Below are positions 9,190 to 18,144 of a stretch of 64,000 nucleotides of DNA, piece by piece (position 1 is the stretch's first letter; every line of letters begins with the position of its first letter). The DNA is from DASWJZ01 sp963739005. Lineage in GTDB: Bacteria; Pseudomonadota; Alphaproteobacteria; Rhizobiales; Afifellaceae. The translations under genes and the position numbers were made by a program. The stretch spans positions 1 through 64,000 of the forward strand of contig CAVTYQ010000006.1 in the NCBI GenBank assembly GCA_963739005.1, written 5' to 3'. The notes below the pieces were generated by a model. That model saw only the letters and a program-made list of their open reading frames with translations, ran no database searches and was not told the origin of the DNA.

Positions 9190-11721
9190 ATGCCGGAAAA
9201 AGGCCTCGAAACCTACCGCAAGAAGCGCGATTTCACGCGCACTGCCGAACCGCCGGGTGGGACCGCTGCGAGGTCCGGCAGCCTCTACATGATCCACAAG
9301 CACGACGCGACGCGGCTCCATTACGATCTGCGTCTGCAGGTCGGCAATGTCCTGAAGAGCTGGGCGGTGCCGAAGGGTCCGTCGCTCGATCCGAAGGAGA
9401 AGCGGCTCGCGGTCGAGGTCGAGAACCATCCGCTCGAATATGGCGACTTCGAAGGCGTCATCGCTGAGGGGCAGTACGGCGCCGGGGCGACGCTGATCTG
9501 GGACTACGGCACCTGGGCGCCGATGGGCGACCTCGAAGAGAGCCTGAAGAAGGGCGCGCTCAAATTCCGTCTCGCCGGCGAGAAGCTGCACGGCGGGTGG
9601 ATGCTGACGCGGCTGAAGCGGCGGCCGGGCGACACGAAGGATAACTGGCTCCTGATCAAGGAGCGCGACGACGCGGCCGATCCGAGCACCGACATCCTGG
9701 AAGCGCGCCCGGAGAGCGTGAAATCCGGCCGCAATGTCGAGGAGCTTAAGCAGGGCGTCGACCCTACGTGGCAATCGAAGCCGGCCAAGCGCCCGCGCAC
9801 ACCGCGAAACGTCGACCCGCCGAAGCCGAAGAAGCCAGCTGTGCTGAAGCCCGGTGCGCTCAAGGGCGCGAAAGCCGCGCCGTTGCCGAAAAGCTTCAAA
9901 CCGCAGCTTGCCTCGCCGGTCGACGAGCCGCCGAAGGGCAAGGAGTGGCTTCACGAGATCAAGTTCGACGGCTACCGCACCATCGCCATCCTCGAAGGCG
10001 GCAAGGCGCGGCTTCTGACGCGCAAAGGTCTCGACTGGACAAAGCGCTATGGAGCGCTCGCGGAGGCGCTCTCAGAAATTCCGTGCAAGGACGCGGTGAT
10101 CGACGGCGAGGTCGTCGTCCCCGACGAGCGCGGCGTCACGCATTTCGGTGCGCTGCAGGATGCGCTCGCGAACGGCGAGTCCTCGCAGATGGTCTTCTAC
10201 GCCTTCGATCTTCCGTATCTCAACGGCTACGACCTCTCCGCGGTGCCGCTCGTCGAGCGGAAGGCGATGCTCGAGAAGCTGCTCGCACCGGTCGCCGGTG
10301 AGACCTCGGCCGTCCAGTACAGCGAGCATGTGGTCGGGCAAGGCGATGCGCTCTTTGAAAGCGCGTCGGAGCACGGGCTCGAGGGCGTCGTCTCCAAGCG
10401 CGCCGACAGCCACTATTTTCAGGATCGCTCGAAGACCTGGGCGAAGGCGAAGGCGAAGCAGTTCGAGGCTTTCACCATCGTCGGCTACACGACTTCGCCG
10501 CAGGCGGGCGGGCTTGCCGCGCTGCTTCTAGCCGAGGAGGGCGCCGACGGCCTCGTCTCGGTCGGCAAGGTCGGGACCGGTTTCTCTTCGGCGGAGGCCA
10601 AGGCGCTTCTGAAGCGACTTCAAGGGCATGCGCGCGACGCTGCGCCGGTCGAGGTTCCCGCCCTGATCGCGCGCGGCGCGCACTGGGTGGATCCCGTGCT
10701 GAAAGCGCGCGTGCTCTACGGCAATCGCACGCGCGACAACCAGCTCCGTCACGCCGTCTTCCGCGGGCTTCGCGAGCCGGAATTCTCGCAGTCGAAGACC
10801 GCGCCGCCGACGAAGCGCCACATCACCGACGCGCATCTCGCCTCGATCTGGGTGACCAACCCCGAGCGGCGGATGTTCTCCAAGACCGGGCCGACGAAGC
10901 TCGATCTTGCCGTCTATTACGCCAAGGCCGGCGACGCGATGCTGCCGCATATCCTGCAGCGCCCCGTGTCGCTCGTCCGCTGCCCGAGCGGCAAGGTCGA
11001 GGACTGCTTCTTTCAGCGGCATGCCTTCGCCGGCATGCCGGCGGAAGTCGAGACCTTCGTCTCCAAGCGCGAGAAGGACGAGGAGGAGCGGAACTATTTG
11101 GTCATCGCGGACGCTGCCGGCTTCCTGGCGCTGGCGCAGTTCGGCGTGATCGAGTTCCATCCCTGGGGCTGCCGCGTCGACAAGCCGGAGCGGCCGGACC
11201 GCATGTTCTTCGACCTTGACCCGGGCGAGGGGGTCGAATGGCGCGACGTGAAGGCGGCGGCGAAGGTGGTGCGCGATGAGCTTTTGCGCGCCGACATAAC
11301 GAGCTTCGTCAAGACCTCGGGAAAGAAGGGCATCCACGTCGTCGTGCCGTTGAAGCGCACCGTATCGTGGAAGGAGCTGCATACGATCAGCGGGCAGATC
11401 GCGACGGCGATCGCCAAGCGTCACCGCGGAACCTTCGTGACATCGATGGCCAAATCCGACCGTAAGCGCCGGATTTTCCTCGATTTTCACCGAAACGCCC
11501 GGAGCGCCACCGCGGTCGGCGTCTACTCGCTCCGCGCGGTTCGGGGTCTCCCCGCCTCAACCCCCGTCGCCTGGGACGACCTCGGCTCAATCGACGCGCC
11601 GGACGATCTGAACTACGCTACGGTTCCGGGCTTTTTAAGCAATTCCGGCGATCCTTGGGCCGGAATGGACGAAAGCGCCGTGGCGCTCGGTTCGGATTTG
11701 GCAAGCCGGCTCTCAGCCTGA
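9190..11721 (+). CDS. ligD: ATP-dependent DNA ligase D (LigD)
   Basis: Central enzyme of bacterial non-homologous end joining, 843 residues with three modules. Residues ~25-170 are the 3'-phosphoesterase (MIHKHDATRLHYDLRLQ, VPKGPSLDP, DFEGVIAEGQYGAG). Residues ~250-530 are the ATP ligase (active-site Lys in EIKFDGYR, then IDGEVVV and KRADSHYF). Residues ~550-835 are the primase/polymerase (FFQRHAFAGMP, FFDLDPGEGVEW with metal-binding Asp, KTSGKKGIHVVVPL). The order PE-ligase-Pol is the Pseudomonas/rhizobial type. ku begins 50 bases downstream on the same strand, so the two are likely co-expressed. A basic Pro/Lys linker joins the first two modules. Confidence 0.95.
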   Translation: MPEKGLETYRKKRDFTRTAEPPGGTAARSGSLYMIHKHDATRLHYDLRLQVGNVLKSWAVPKGPSLDPKEKRLAVEVENHPLEYGDFEGVIAEGQYGAGATLIWDYGTWAPMGDLEESLKKGALKFRLAGEKLHGGWMLTRLKRRPGDTKDNWLLIKERDDAADPSTDILEARPESVKSGRNVEELKQGVDPTWQSKPAKRPRTPRNVDPPKPKKPAVLKPGALKGAKAAPLPKSFKPQLASPVDEPPKGKEWLHEIKFDGYRTIAILEGGKARLLTRKGLDWTKRYGALAEALSEIPCKDAVIDGEVVVPDERGVTHFGALQDALANGESSQMVFYAFDLPYLNGYDLSAVPLVERKAMLEKLLAPVAGETSAVQYSEHVVGQGDALFESASEHGLEGVVSKRADSHYFQDRSKTWAKAKAKQFEAFTIVGYTTSPQAGGLAALLLAEEGADGLVSVGKVGTGFSSAEAKALLKRLQGHARDAAPVEVPALIARGAHWVDPVLKARVLYGNRTRDNQLRHAVFRGLREPEFSQSKTAPPTKRHITDAHLASIWVTNPERRMFSKTGPTKLDLAVYYAKAGDAMLPHILQRPVSLVRCPSGKVEDCFFQRHAFAGMPAEVETFVSKREKDEEERNYLVIADAAGFLALAQFGVIEFHPWGCRVDKPERPDRMFFDLDPGEGVEWRDVKAAAKVVRDELLRADITSFVKTSGKKGIHVVVPLKRTVSWKELHTISGQIATAIAKRHRGTFVTSMAKSDRKRRIFLDFHRNARSATAVGVYSLRAVRGLPASTPVAWDDLGSIDAPDDLNYATVPGFLSNSGDPWAGMDESAVALGSDLASRLSA

Positions 11722-11771
11722 ACGAACCGGCGCGTTCGAGCGTTTCTGTCGAGTTTGGAGGGTTTCGTAAG

Positions 11772-12638
11772 ATGGCACCGCGCGCTAGCTGGAAGGGATA
11801 TCTGAAGCTCTCGTTGGTGAGCTGCCCGGTCAGGCTCTACACCGCGACGAGCACGAGCGAGCGGCTCGCCTTCAACCTGCTCCACAAGGACACGCACAAC
11901 CGCGTGGCGATGAAGCCGGTCGATCCTGAGCTCGGCCAGGTGGAGCGGAGCGATCTCGTCAAGGGCTATCAGTACGAGAAGAACCAGTACGTGATCCTCG
12001 ACGAGTCCGACTTCGAGAAGGTCAAGATTGAATCGACCGACACCATCGCCATCGAGGCGTTCGTCGACGAGGGTGCGATCGACGTGCTCTACGACGACAC
12101 ACCGTATTTCCTGGCGCCCGACGGGAAGATCGCGGAAGAGACCTTCGTGGTCCTGCGCGAAGCGATGAAGAAGACCGGGAAGACCGCGGTCGCCCGCGTC
12201 GTGATGTCGAACCGCGAGCGTGTCGTCTGCATCGATGTGCGCGAAAAGGGCATGCTGATGCAGACGCTCCGCCGGCCGAACGAGGTGCGAAAATCCTCCG
12301 AGTATTTCGATGAGATTCCGGAAAAGGGCGTCGATAAGGAGATGCTCGAGCTTGCCGAGAAGCTGATCGAGCAGAAGACGAAGCCCTTCAACCCGGCCGA
12401 ATTCACCGACCGCTACGAGGAAGGGCTGATGGAGATCATCCGGGCGAAGGTCGCCGGTGAGCAGCCGGTGATGGCGGCGGCGCCGGAGCGCGGCAAGGTC
12501 ATCAACCTGATGGATGCCCTGAAGAAGAGCCTTTCCGACGAGAAGCCGCCGGCGGCAAGCAAGGGCCGCAAGGCCGCGCCGCAGAAGGCGGTCGCCCCGA
12601 AACCCCAGAAGGCCGCCCCAAAACGCAAGAGCGCCTGA
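11772..12638 (+). CDS. ku: DNA end-binding protein Ku
   Basis: 288 residues. Bacterial Ku homodimers ring broken DNA ends and recruit LigD. Typical features are the opening RASWKGYLKLSLVSCPVRLY, the bridge-region strands and the conserved KEMLELAEKLIEQ and FTDRYEEGLMEII segments near residues 205-240. The last ~45 residues are a Lys/Pro/Ala tail, the usual DNA- or LigD-contact extension. The ATG at 11772 is preferred because GGAGG lies 11-16 bases upstream and family homology begins there. The frame is open further upstream into ligD, but those codons look non-coding. Confidence 0.95.
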   Translation: MAPRASWKGYLKLSLVSCPVRLYTATSTSERLAFNLLHKDTHNRVAMKPVDPELGQVERSDLVKGYQYEKNQYVILDESDFEKVKIESTDTIAIEAFVDEGAIDVLYDDTPYFLAPDGKIAEETFVVLREAMKKTGKTAVARVVMSNRERVVCIDVREKGMLMQTLRRPNEVRKSSEYFDEIPEKGVDKEMLELAEKLIEQKTKPFNPAEFTDRYEEGLMEIIRAKVAGEQPVMAAAPERGKVINLMDALKKSLSDEKPPAASKGRKAAPQKAVAPKPQKAAPKRKSA

Positions 12639-12744
12639 CGAAGATCAAGGGAATTCACGCGCGGTTTGGGATAGGATCGTGCTCCGGCGACAATAGAATT
12701 CACCGTCCGATTCGGTTGGATCGGCGGGGTTCCGGCGGAGCGGC

Positions 12745-13860
12745 ATGGCAATCGACGGCGCGGCATTCGTCATTTTGGGAGCGCTCGACGCGTTCCCGCG
12801 TCGCCTCGCCGCGCGCGAGATCGGGGCGCGGGGCGGCGAGCTTCGCCACGGCATTTCGCGGCGCACCAAGTTCGCGGTCCTCGGGCATCGGCTAACCGAA
12901 CGGGCGAGCGCCGGCAGCATCGAGGCGCGCATCGATGCGGCGCGGAAGACGGGCGCCAAGCTTCTCAGCGAGAACGCCTTCCTGCTTGTGCTTGGGCTTG
13001 CGAAACCGCCGGCCGGGCCGCGCGACCTTTCGGCCCGGCAGATCCTCGATCAGTCCGGCCTCAGCCGCGAGACCTTCGAGCGGCTCCAACTCTTCGACGT
13101 CTTCGAGTCCGCCGAAGAGCCTTTCGCCTTCCGCGACCTCGTCGCCGCGAAGCAATATGCGCGCCTTGCCGCGGACGGCGTCGACTGGCTCGGACTCGTC
13201 CGCGCCGCCCGCTCGCGCGAGGGCGGCGTCGCCAACGTGCGGCTGGAGCGCTCCGGGCGCGGCGTGGTCATGCAGAGCGGCGCCGCGCTTTCCGAGCTTT
13301 CCGGTCAGCTCTTCCTCGGGCTGCCGTCCGCCGACCCCGATCCCTCCGACCGGCTCTTCGATGAGGCGCGCGAGGCGGAAGAGGCGGAAGACTGGGAGCG
13401 CGCCGCGACGCTCTATCGACGCTGCGTTGAGATCGAGCCGAAGGACCCGGACGTCGCTTTCAACTTGAGCCACGTGCTCCTGCAGAAGGGCGAGTGGCAG
13501 GAGGCGCGGCGGTATTTGACCAAGGTGCTAAGACTCGACCCGACCTATGCGGAAGCCTGGTACAATCTTGGCGCTATCGCGCGCGAGCAGGGCGATCCTG
13601 AATCCGCGAAGCGGCATCTTCGGCAGGCGATCTCCGCCGATCCCGGTTATCCCGACCCGCTCTACAATCTCGCGCTTCTGGAATTCGACGCCGGCGACTA
13701 CGCGCAGGCGACGCGGCTTTGGGAGCGCTACCGCGAGCTCGACCCGGACTCCGTCTGGGGGCAGAAGGCCCGCTACGGGCTGCAGCTGATCGGCATGATG
13801 ACGGGCGGTCCGGCCGGCGCGCGAAAAGTCTCCGCGTCCGACCGGCGCCACCTCGCCTGA
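12745..13860 (+). CDS. BRCT-domain protein with C-terminal TPRs, next to ku
   Basis: 371 residues. Residues ~8-75 look like a BRCT fold (FVILGALDAFPRRLAAREIGARGGEL, a middle TKFAVLGHRL strand, and AARKTGAKLLSENAF at the end). Residues ~95-150 look like a small winged-helix segment (LSARQILDQSGLSRETFERLQ). Residues ~215-350 contain about four tetratricopeptide repeats (FNLSHVLLQKGEWQEARRYL, WYNLGAIAREQGDPESAKRHL, YNLALLEFDAGDYAQATRLW). BRCT domains bind phosphopeptides or DNA in repair proteins, so its place just after ligD-ku suggests a repair-linked scaffold. That is inference; I know no characterised protein with this layout. The next gene starts at its stop (TGATG). Confidence 0.65.
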   Translation: MAIDGAAFVILGALDAFPRRLAAREIGARGGELRHGISRRTKFAVLGHRLTERASAGSIEARIDAARKTGAKLLSENAFLLVLGLAKPPAGPRDLSARQILDQSGLSRETFERLQLFDVFESAEEPFAFRDLVAAKQYARLAADGVDWLGLVRAARSREGGVANVRLERSGRGVVMQSGAALSELSGQLFLGLPSADPDPSDRLFDEAREAEEAEDWERAATLYRRCVEIEPKDPDVAFNLSHVLLQKGEWQEARRYLTKVLRLDPTYAEAWYNLGAIAREQGDPESAKRHLRQAISADPGYPDPLYNLALLEFDAGDYAQATRLWERYRELDPDSVWGQKARYGLQLIGMMTGGPAGARKVSASDRRHLA

Positions 13861-14495
13861 TGGATCTCTTGCGCGACGGGCCGGACGACGCGCCGGCGTC
13901 GATCGTGCTCGCGCACGGCGCGGGCGCGCCGATGGACAGCCGCTTCATGAACGATTTCGCGAAGGCGCTCGCCGGGCACGGCCTCAAGGTCATTCGCTTC
14001 GAGTTTGCCTACATGGCGAGCCGGCGCACTGCCGCGGGCCGCAAGCCGCCGCCGCGCGCGGAGCGCGTGATGGGCGAATATCGTGACCTTGCCGAAAGCC
14101 TCGGCGAGGGCCGCCCGCTCTTCATCGGCGGGAAGTCGATGGGTGGCCGCGTCGCTTCGATGCTGGCGGACGAGCTTTTCAGCGCGGGGAAGATCGCCGG
14201 CCTCGTCTGCCTCGGCTATCCCTTCCACCCGCCGGGGCAGCCGGAGAAGCTTCGCACCGCGCATCTGAAGACGCTCTTCGCCCCGACGCTGATCTGCCAG
14301 GGCACGCGTGACCCGTTTGGCACGCGCGAGGAGGTTCAGAGCTACACGCTGTCAAAGGTGATCCGGCTGCATTGGCTTGAAAGTGGCGACCACGATTTCC
14401 GCCCCGCCAAGGGCGCAGGCGTGACGGCGAAGGAAAACCTCACGTCCGCCGCGGATGCCGTCGCGAAATTCGTTACGGCCACGGTGCAAACCTAG
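13860..14495 (+). CDS. Alpha/beta hydrolase of the KANL3/Tex30 type
   Basis: 211 residues. Opens with VLAHGAGAPMDSRFM (oxyanion region) and has the nucleophile elbow GGKSMGGRVASML around residue 95, an acid in LICQGTRDPFGTREE and a histidine in ESGDHDF near residue 180, a complete Ser-Asp-His triad. The substrate is unknown; family members are annotated as dienelactone-hydrolase-like or as 'alpha/beta family hydrolase'. Its ATG overlaps the stop of the BRCT-TPR gene by one base. Confidence 0.75.
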   Translation: MDLLRDGPDDAPASIVLAHGAGAPMDSRFMNDFAKALAGHGLKVIRFEFAYMASRRTAAGRKPPPRAERVMGEYRDLAESLGEGRPLFIGGKSMGGRVASMLADELFSAGKIAGLVCLGYPFHPPGQPEKLRTAHLKTLFAPTLICQGTRDPFGTREEVQSYTLSKVIRLHWLESGDHDFRPAKGAGVTAKENLTSAADAVAKFVTATVQT

Positions 14496-14508
14496 CCAAA
14501 ACCTCTGT

Positions 14509-14609
14509 CGTCATTGTCGGGCTTGACCGGCAATCTACTCCGTTGCGGGGGAGACTGGCGTCTGCGTCACGGAATGATGCCCGTGATCAAGCCCAGGCGT
14601 GACGACACC
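14509..14609. repeat. Intergenic imperfect inverted repeat (REP-like)
   Basis: TCGTCATTGTCGGGCTTGA near 14509 pairs imperfectly with TCAAGCCCAGGCGTGACGA near 14590. The wording 'GTCATTG.CGGGCTTGACC ... TCAAGCCC.GGC.TGACGA' is a familiar intergenic repeat of Hyphomicrobiales. It lies between convergent genes and could also act as a transcription barrier. Confidence 0.55.
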
Positions 14610-14618
14610 GAAGGAACG

Positions 14619-16481
14619 TTACTGCCCTGGCCCCGGCAACCCGCCGCCGAGCGCGCGGAGCGCGTTCAGGATAACAAGGACGTCGATCACCTCCTGGATG
14701 AGCGCGCCTTCGACGGGCGGGATAAACCCAAGCGCCGCGGCGATCATCCCGATCGTGGAAAGGCCGATGCCGGCGAAGACGCTCTGCCGCGCGATTCTGC
14801 GCGAGCGCCGCGCGATGGCGACCGCGAGGGGTATCCGCGAGAGGTTGTCGACGAGGAGCACGATGTCGGCCGCTTCACTCGCGCCGGCCGCACCACTTCC
14901 CATCGCGATCCCGATGTCGGCCGCGGCGAGCGCAGGGGCATCGTTGACGCCGTCACCGACCATGATGACGGCGCCATCGCCTTGCAATTTCCGGCGCTCG
15001 GCGACGACGACGTCGACCTTGGCTTCCGGTGCAAGCTCCGCCAGCACCGCGTCGAAGCCGAGCTCGGCGGCGACGCGGCGCGCGGCCGCCTTCTGGTCGC
15101 CGGTTGCGAGCACCGTGCGTTCGATGCCGAGCTCTTTGAGCGCCGCGATCGACTGCCGCGCCTCGGGGCGAATGGAATCGACGATCTCGAAGACGCTCGC
15201 GAGCCGCCCATCGAGCGCGACCGCGACGAGGCTTGCGCCGTCGTCGAGCGTGGCTTCCGTGAGATTCGACGGCGCTGTCGCGCGGGCGCGAACGAAGGCG
15301 ACGCTGCCGACGGCGACCGCGTGGCCCTCGATGCCGCCTTCGATGCCGGCGCCGCTTTCCTCGCGCACTGCACTCGGCGTTGAGAGCGTCAGGTCCTTGG
15401 CGTGCGCGACGCGCACGAGAAGGTCGGCGACGGTGTGATTCGACGCCTGGTCGAGCGATGCGGCGAGGCGAAGCGCCTCGTCGGGCGCGACGCCGTCGGC
15501 GGTGAAGCGCGGGACGAGCGTGGTGCTGCCGCTCGTCAGCGTCCCGGTCTTGTCGAGGATCAGGACGCGCGCGCGGGCGAGGGCTTCCAACGCCCTGCCG
15601 CCCTTGACCAGGATGCCGTGCTTCGCCGCGCGCGAGAGTCCGGCGATCAGCGCCACCGGCACGGCGAGGATCAGCGGGCAGGGGGTGGCGATCACGAGCA
15701 CGGCGAGAAGCCGGCGCTCGTCGCCGCTTGCGAGCCATGCTGCGGCGGAGAGCACCAGCGTCAGCGCCAGGAAGCCGAGCGCGTAGCGATCGGCGAGCCG
15801 GCTCATCGGCGCCTTCACGCGCTGTGCGGCTTCGACCAGGCGGAGGATGTTGGCGTAGGTGCTTTCCGCCGCCCGCTTCGTCGCTCTGAGGTCGAAGGGC
15901 GAGCCCTTGCTGGTCGAGCCGCTCATCGCCGTCTCGCCGGTCGCGCGTTGCACGGGGAGCGCTTCGCCGGTCAGCGCCGACTGGTCGAGGATCGCGACCC
16001 CGTTCTCGACGCTGCCGTCGACAGGCAGCGCGTCGCCCTGACGGATCAGGAGCCGGTCGCCCGGCGCGATCGCGTCGATCGGCACCTCCTCGATGCCGCC
16101 GTCCTGATAGCGATGGGCTGTGCGGGGGACGCGGGCGAGGAGCGCCGTCATCTCGCGGCGCGCGCGCCGGCCGGCATAGCCTTCGAGGAACTGGCCGCCG
16201 GAATACATCAGCGCAACGACGATCCCGGCGAGCGATTCCGCGAAGGCGAGGGCGGCGCCCATCGCCAGCGCGGCGATCAAATCGAGTCCGAACTCGCCGC
16301 GCCGGAGCGTCGTTGCCGTCTCAAGTGCGAGGGCCGTGAGAGCGGCGGCGATGCCGGCGCGCCATATCCAGTCGCCGGCGACGGCGTTGCCGAGCGCGTT
16401 CGCCAGGAAGCCGCCGACGAGCGAGCCTCCGGTCAGGACGAAAAGCCCGTTGGTCAGCAGATCTTCAGGGCGCGCCCGCAT
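14619..16481 (-). CDS. P1B-type heavy-metal ATPase with TPCP membrane motif
   Basis: 620 residues. Has the P-type core: LTGEALP (actuator TGE), phosphorylation site DKTGTLT (~310) and hinge MVGDGVNDAPALAAADIGIAMG. The ion-path motif is TPCP (~266-269) instead of CPC. The first membrane helices and amphipathic platform are present, but there is no N-terminal metal-binding domain. The HP dipeptide expected in the nucleotide domain (SEHPL) is replaced by SNHTV near residue 345. A variant-selectivity exporter (P1B 'TPC' class) is likely; the metal cannot be read from sequence. It starts about 18 bases after the cytochrome gene ends, so the two are probably co-transcribed. I chose ATG 16481 over the adjacent GTG. 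Confidence 0.85.
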   Translation of the reverse strand: MRARPEDLLTNGLFVLTGGSLVGGFLANALGNAVAGDWIWRAGIAAALTALALETATTLRRGEFGLDLIAALAMGAALAFAESLAGIVVALMYSGGQFLEGYAGRRARREMTALLARVPRTAHRYQDGGIEEVPIDAIAPGDRLLIRQGDALPVDGSVENGVAILDQSALTGEALPVQRATGETAMSGSTSKGSPFDLRATKRAAESTYANILRLVEAAQRVKAPMSRLADRYALGFLALTLVLSAAAWLASGDERRLLAVLVIATPCPLILAVPVALIAGLSRAAKHGILVKGGRALEALARARVLILDKTGTLTSGSTTLVPRFTADGVAPDEALRLAASLDQASNHTVADLLVRVAHAKDLTLSTPSAVREESGAGIEGGIEGHAVAVGSVAFVRARATAPSNLTEATLDDGASLVAVALDGRLASVFEIVDSIRPEARQSIAALKELGIERTVLATGDQKAAARRVAAELGFDAVLAELAPEAKVDVVVAERRKLQGDGAVIMVGDGVNDAPALAAADIGIAMGSGAAGASEAADIVLLVDNLSRIPLAVAIARRSRRIARQSVFAGIGLSTIGMIAAALGFIPPVEGALIQEVIDVLVILNALRALGGGLPGPGQ

Positions 16482-16499
16482 CACGAGGCCGGGCGCGGG

Positions 16500-17267
16500 C
16501 TATTTCGCGTCGGGGTCGAGCGACTGGAGATAGGCGAGGAGGTCGGCGATCTGGATGTCGGAGAGGAAGCGCAGCGAAAGCATCTCCGCCGCCGGCACGC
16601 CGTTCAGGATCTTGTGGAGCGCCTGCGTCGGACGATTCCGCGAAACCCAGCCGAGCGAGGAGCGGTCGCCCTTCTCGCCCTTCAGGTAGCGCCGCCCGTC
16701 GAGCTGGTGGCAGGAGATGCAGGCGCCCTCGAAGATATCGCGGCCGAATTCCGGGTTGCCTGCGGCGACGCCCGTCTCGCTCATGTAGTCGCTTCGCCGG
16801 TACTGCCCCTGCGTGACGAAGAGGGCGAGGACATCCATGGCGACGTCGGGGATGCGGTCGGCCGGGAAAGGATGCGCGGGGTCGCGCAGCTTCTTCTTCA
16901 CCACTTCCGGCTCGGCGCCGGCGAGCTGCTGGAGCCCGGGGAACTGATGGTCCTCGATCTTGGCGCCGGAATAGTCCCAGCCGTGACAGGTCACGCAGCG
17001 CCACGTGTCGGACCGCGCGACGGAAAGTGCGCCCTTCAGAGCCGGGTTGCGCTCCTCCGGCGGCAGCTGGTCGAGGATCGTCCAGAAGTCGTCGTAGAGC
17101 TTGCCGCCGAGCGCGAGCAGAAAGACCGGCCCAAGCTCGGTGTCGCCGGAGGCGGCGCCCGGCGTTCCGCCCTCCGCCATCGCGGGACAGCCCGCAAGCG
17201 TGGTCAGCGCGAGGATCGCGAGCGCCAGGACGCGTGTCGCGCCGAAGATGCGGAAGATTCTGGCCAT
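16500..17267 (-). CDS. Diheme cytochrome c, lipoprotein-like
   Basis: 255 residues. A hydrophobic N-terminus ends in LTTLAGC, a lipobox, so the mature protein is probably a periplasm-facing lipoprotein. Two c-type haem sites are visible: CVTCH (~90) and CISCH (~185). Candidate sixth ligands are the Met residues in the later helices (AEMLSLRFLSD). The second half is a class I cytochrome c fold ending in IADLLAYLQSL. Redox partner unknown. It precedes the P-type ATPase with a 15-base gap. Confidence 0.8.
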   Translation of the reverse strand: MARIFRIFGATRVLALAILALTTLAGCPAMAEGGTPGAASGDTELGPVFLLALGGKLYDDFWTILDQLPPEERNPALKGALSVARSDTWRCVTCHGWDYSGAKIEDHQFPGLQQLAGAEPEVVKKKLRDPAHPFPADRIPDVAMDVLALFVTQGQYRRSDYMSETGVAAGNPEFGRDIFEGACISCHQLDGRRYLKGEKGDRSSLGWVSRNRPTQALHKILNGVPAAEMLSLRFLSDIQIADLLAYLQSLDPDAK

Positions 17268-17365
17268 TCGGGCGTCACCCTTCGTGCAACGGCAAACTGA
17301 GCCGTGCCGCGGGCGCTTTGGCGTTGACTTGCATCAAAATCGTAGCTGCGCGAGGGCGGTCGCGG

Positions 17366-18049
17366 CTAGTCGATGACGATTCCGGCCTCGCGCATCGCCT
17401 TGACGGCGGCCTTTCCGCCGGCCGGCGTCACCGGCTTCGTCGCGCCGGCGATCAGATGCGTCGCGAGCCCGGACTTGACGGCGTCGAGGGCAGTCGCGCG
17501 GACGCATACATCCTCCGCCAGCCCGCCGACGAAGACGCGCTTCACGCCGTGGCGGCGGAGCTCCTCGGCAAGCCCGGTCGCGTCGAAGGCCGAATACTGG
17601 TCGCGATCGGTGCGATCGCCTTTCGTCACGATCTCGGCGTCTGGCGGTAGATCGAGGTCGGGGTGGAAGGCCGCGCCGGGGGTGCCCTGGACGCAGTGGA
17701 CGGGCCATTCGCCGCCCTCCGGCTTGAAGCTCAAATGGCGCTGCGGGTGCCAGTCGCGCGAGGCGATGACCGGGATGCCGAGCCGGCGCGCCTGGTCGAT
17801 CCAGCGGTTCAGGACCGGGACGACCGCGTCGCCGTTTTCGATCGGAAGCGCGCCGCCCGGGCAGAAATCGCGCTGCACGTCGACGACGATAAGCGCGTCG
17901 CCGGGCTGCAACGCCTCCTCGGGGCCGCTGATCCCGCCTTCCGGCTGCACCAGCGATGCCGGATCGCTGGCTGGAAAGCTTTCCTCCAGCGCCTCGTCGA
18001 GAAGCTCTTCCTCGCGCTCGCGCTTCGGCCGAGGCTTCTTCGCGCCCAT
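17366..18049 (-). CDS. pncA: Nicotinamidase/pyrazinamidase with N-terminal extension
   Basis: 227 residues. Hydrolyses nicotinamide to nicotinate in NAD salvage. Catalytic Asp lies in VVDVQRDFCPGG, metal ligands in RDWHPQRHLSF and VHCVQ, the Lys in TKGDRTDRDQYSAF and the nucleophile Cys in GGLAEDVCVRAT. The first ~45 residues are not part of the enzyme fold: they are charged and contain LDEALEESFPASDP, a motif I know from small stand-alone alphaproteobacterial proteins of unknown role. The ATG at 18049 follows a weak AGG. Confidence 0.88.
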   Translation of the reverse strand: MGAKKPRPKREREEELLDEALEESFPASDPASLVQPEGGISGPEEALQPGDALIVVDVQRDFCPGGALPIENGDAVVPVLNRWIDQARRLGIPVIASRDWHPQRHLSFKPEGGEWPVHCVQGTPGAAFHPDLDLPPDAEIVTKGDRTDRDQYSAFDATGLAEELRRHGVKRVFVGGLAEDVCVRATALDAVKSGLATHLIAGATKPVTPAGGKAAVKAMREAGIVID

Positions 18050-18144
18050 CGCCTGACCTCGAAGGTTGTCGTCTTCAGGAAGGTAACGCGTCGGTGCGCC
18101 CGATCAACCGATTGCGGTTGCCACGCTAGCGGGACAGCGCGGAC

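Noticed and set aside
14514..17300. Long plus-strand open frames opposite the metal ATPase and cytochrome genes
   Set aside because: They are Arg/Gly/Asp-rich mirror frames of GC-rich coding DNA, with no motif or ribosome site; the minus-strand genes carry full catalytic motifs.
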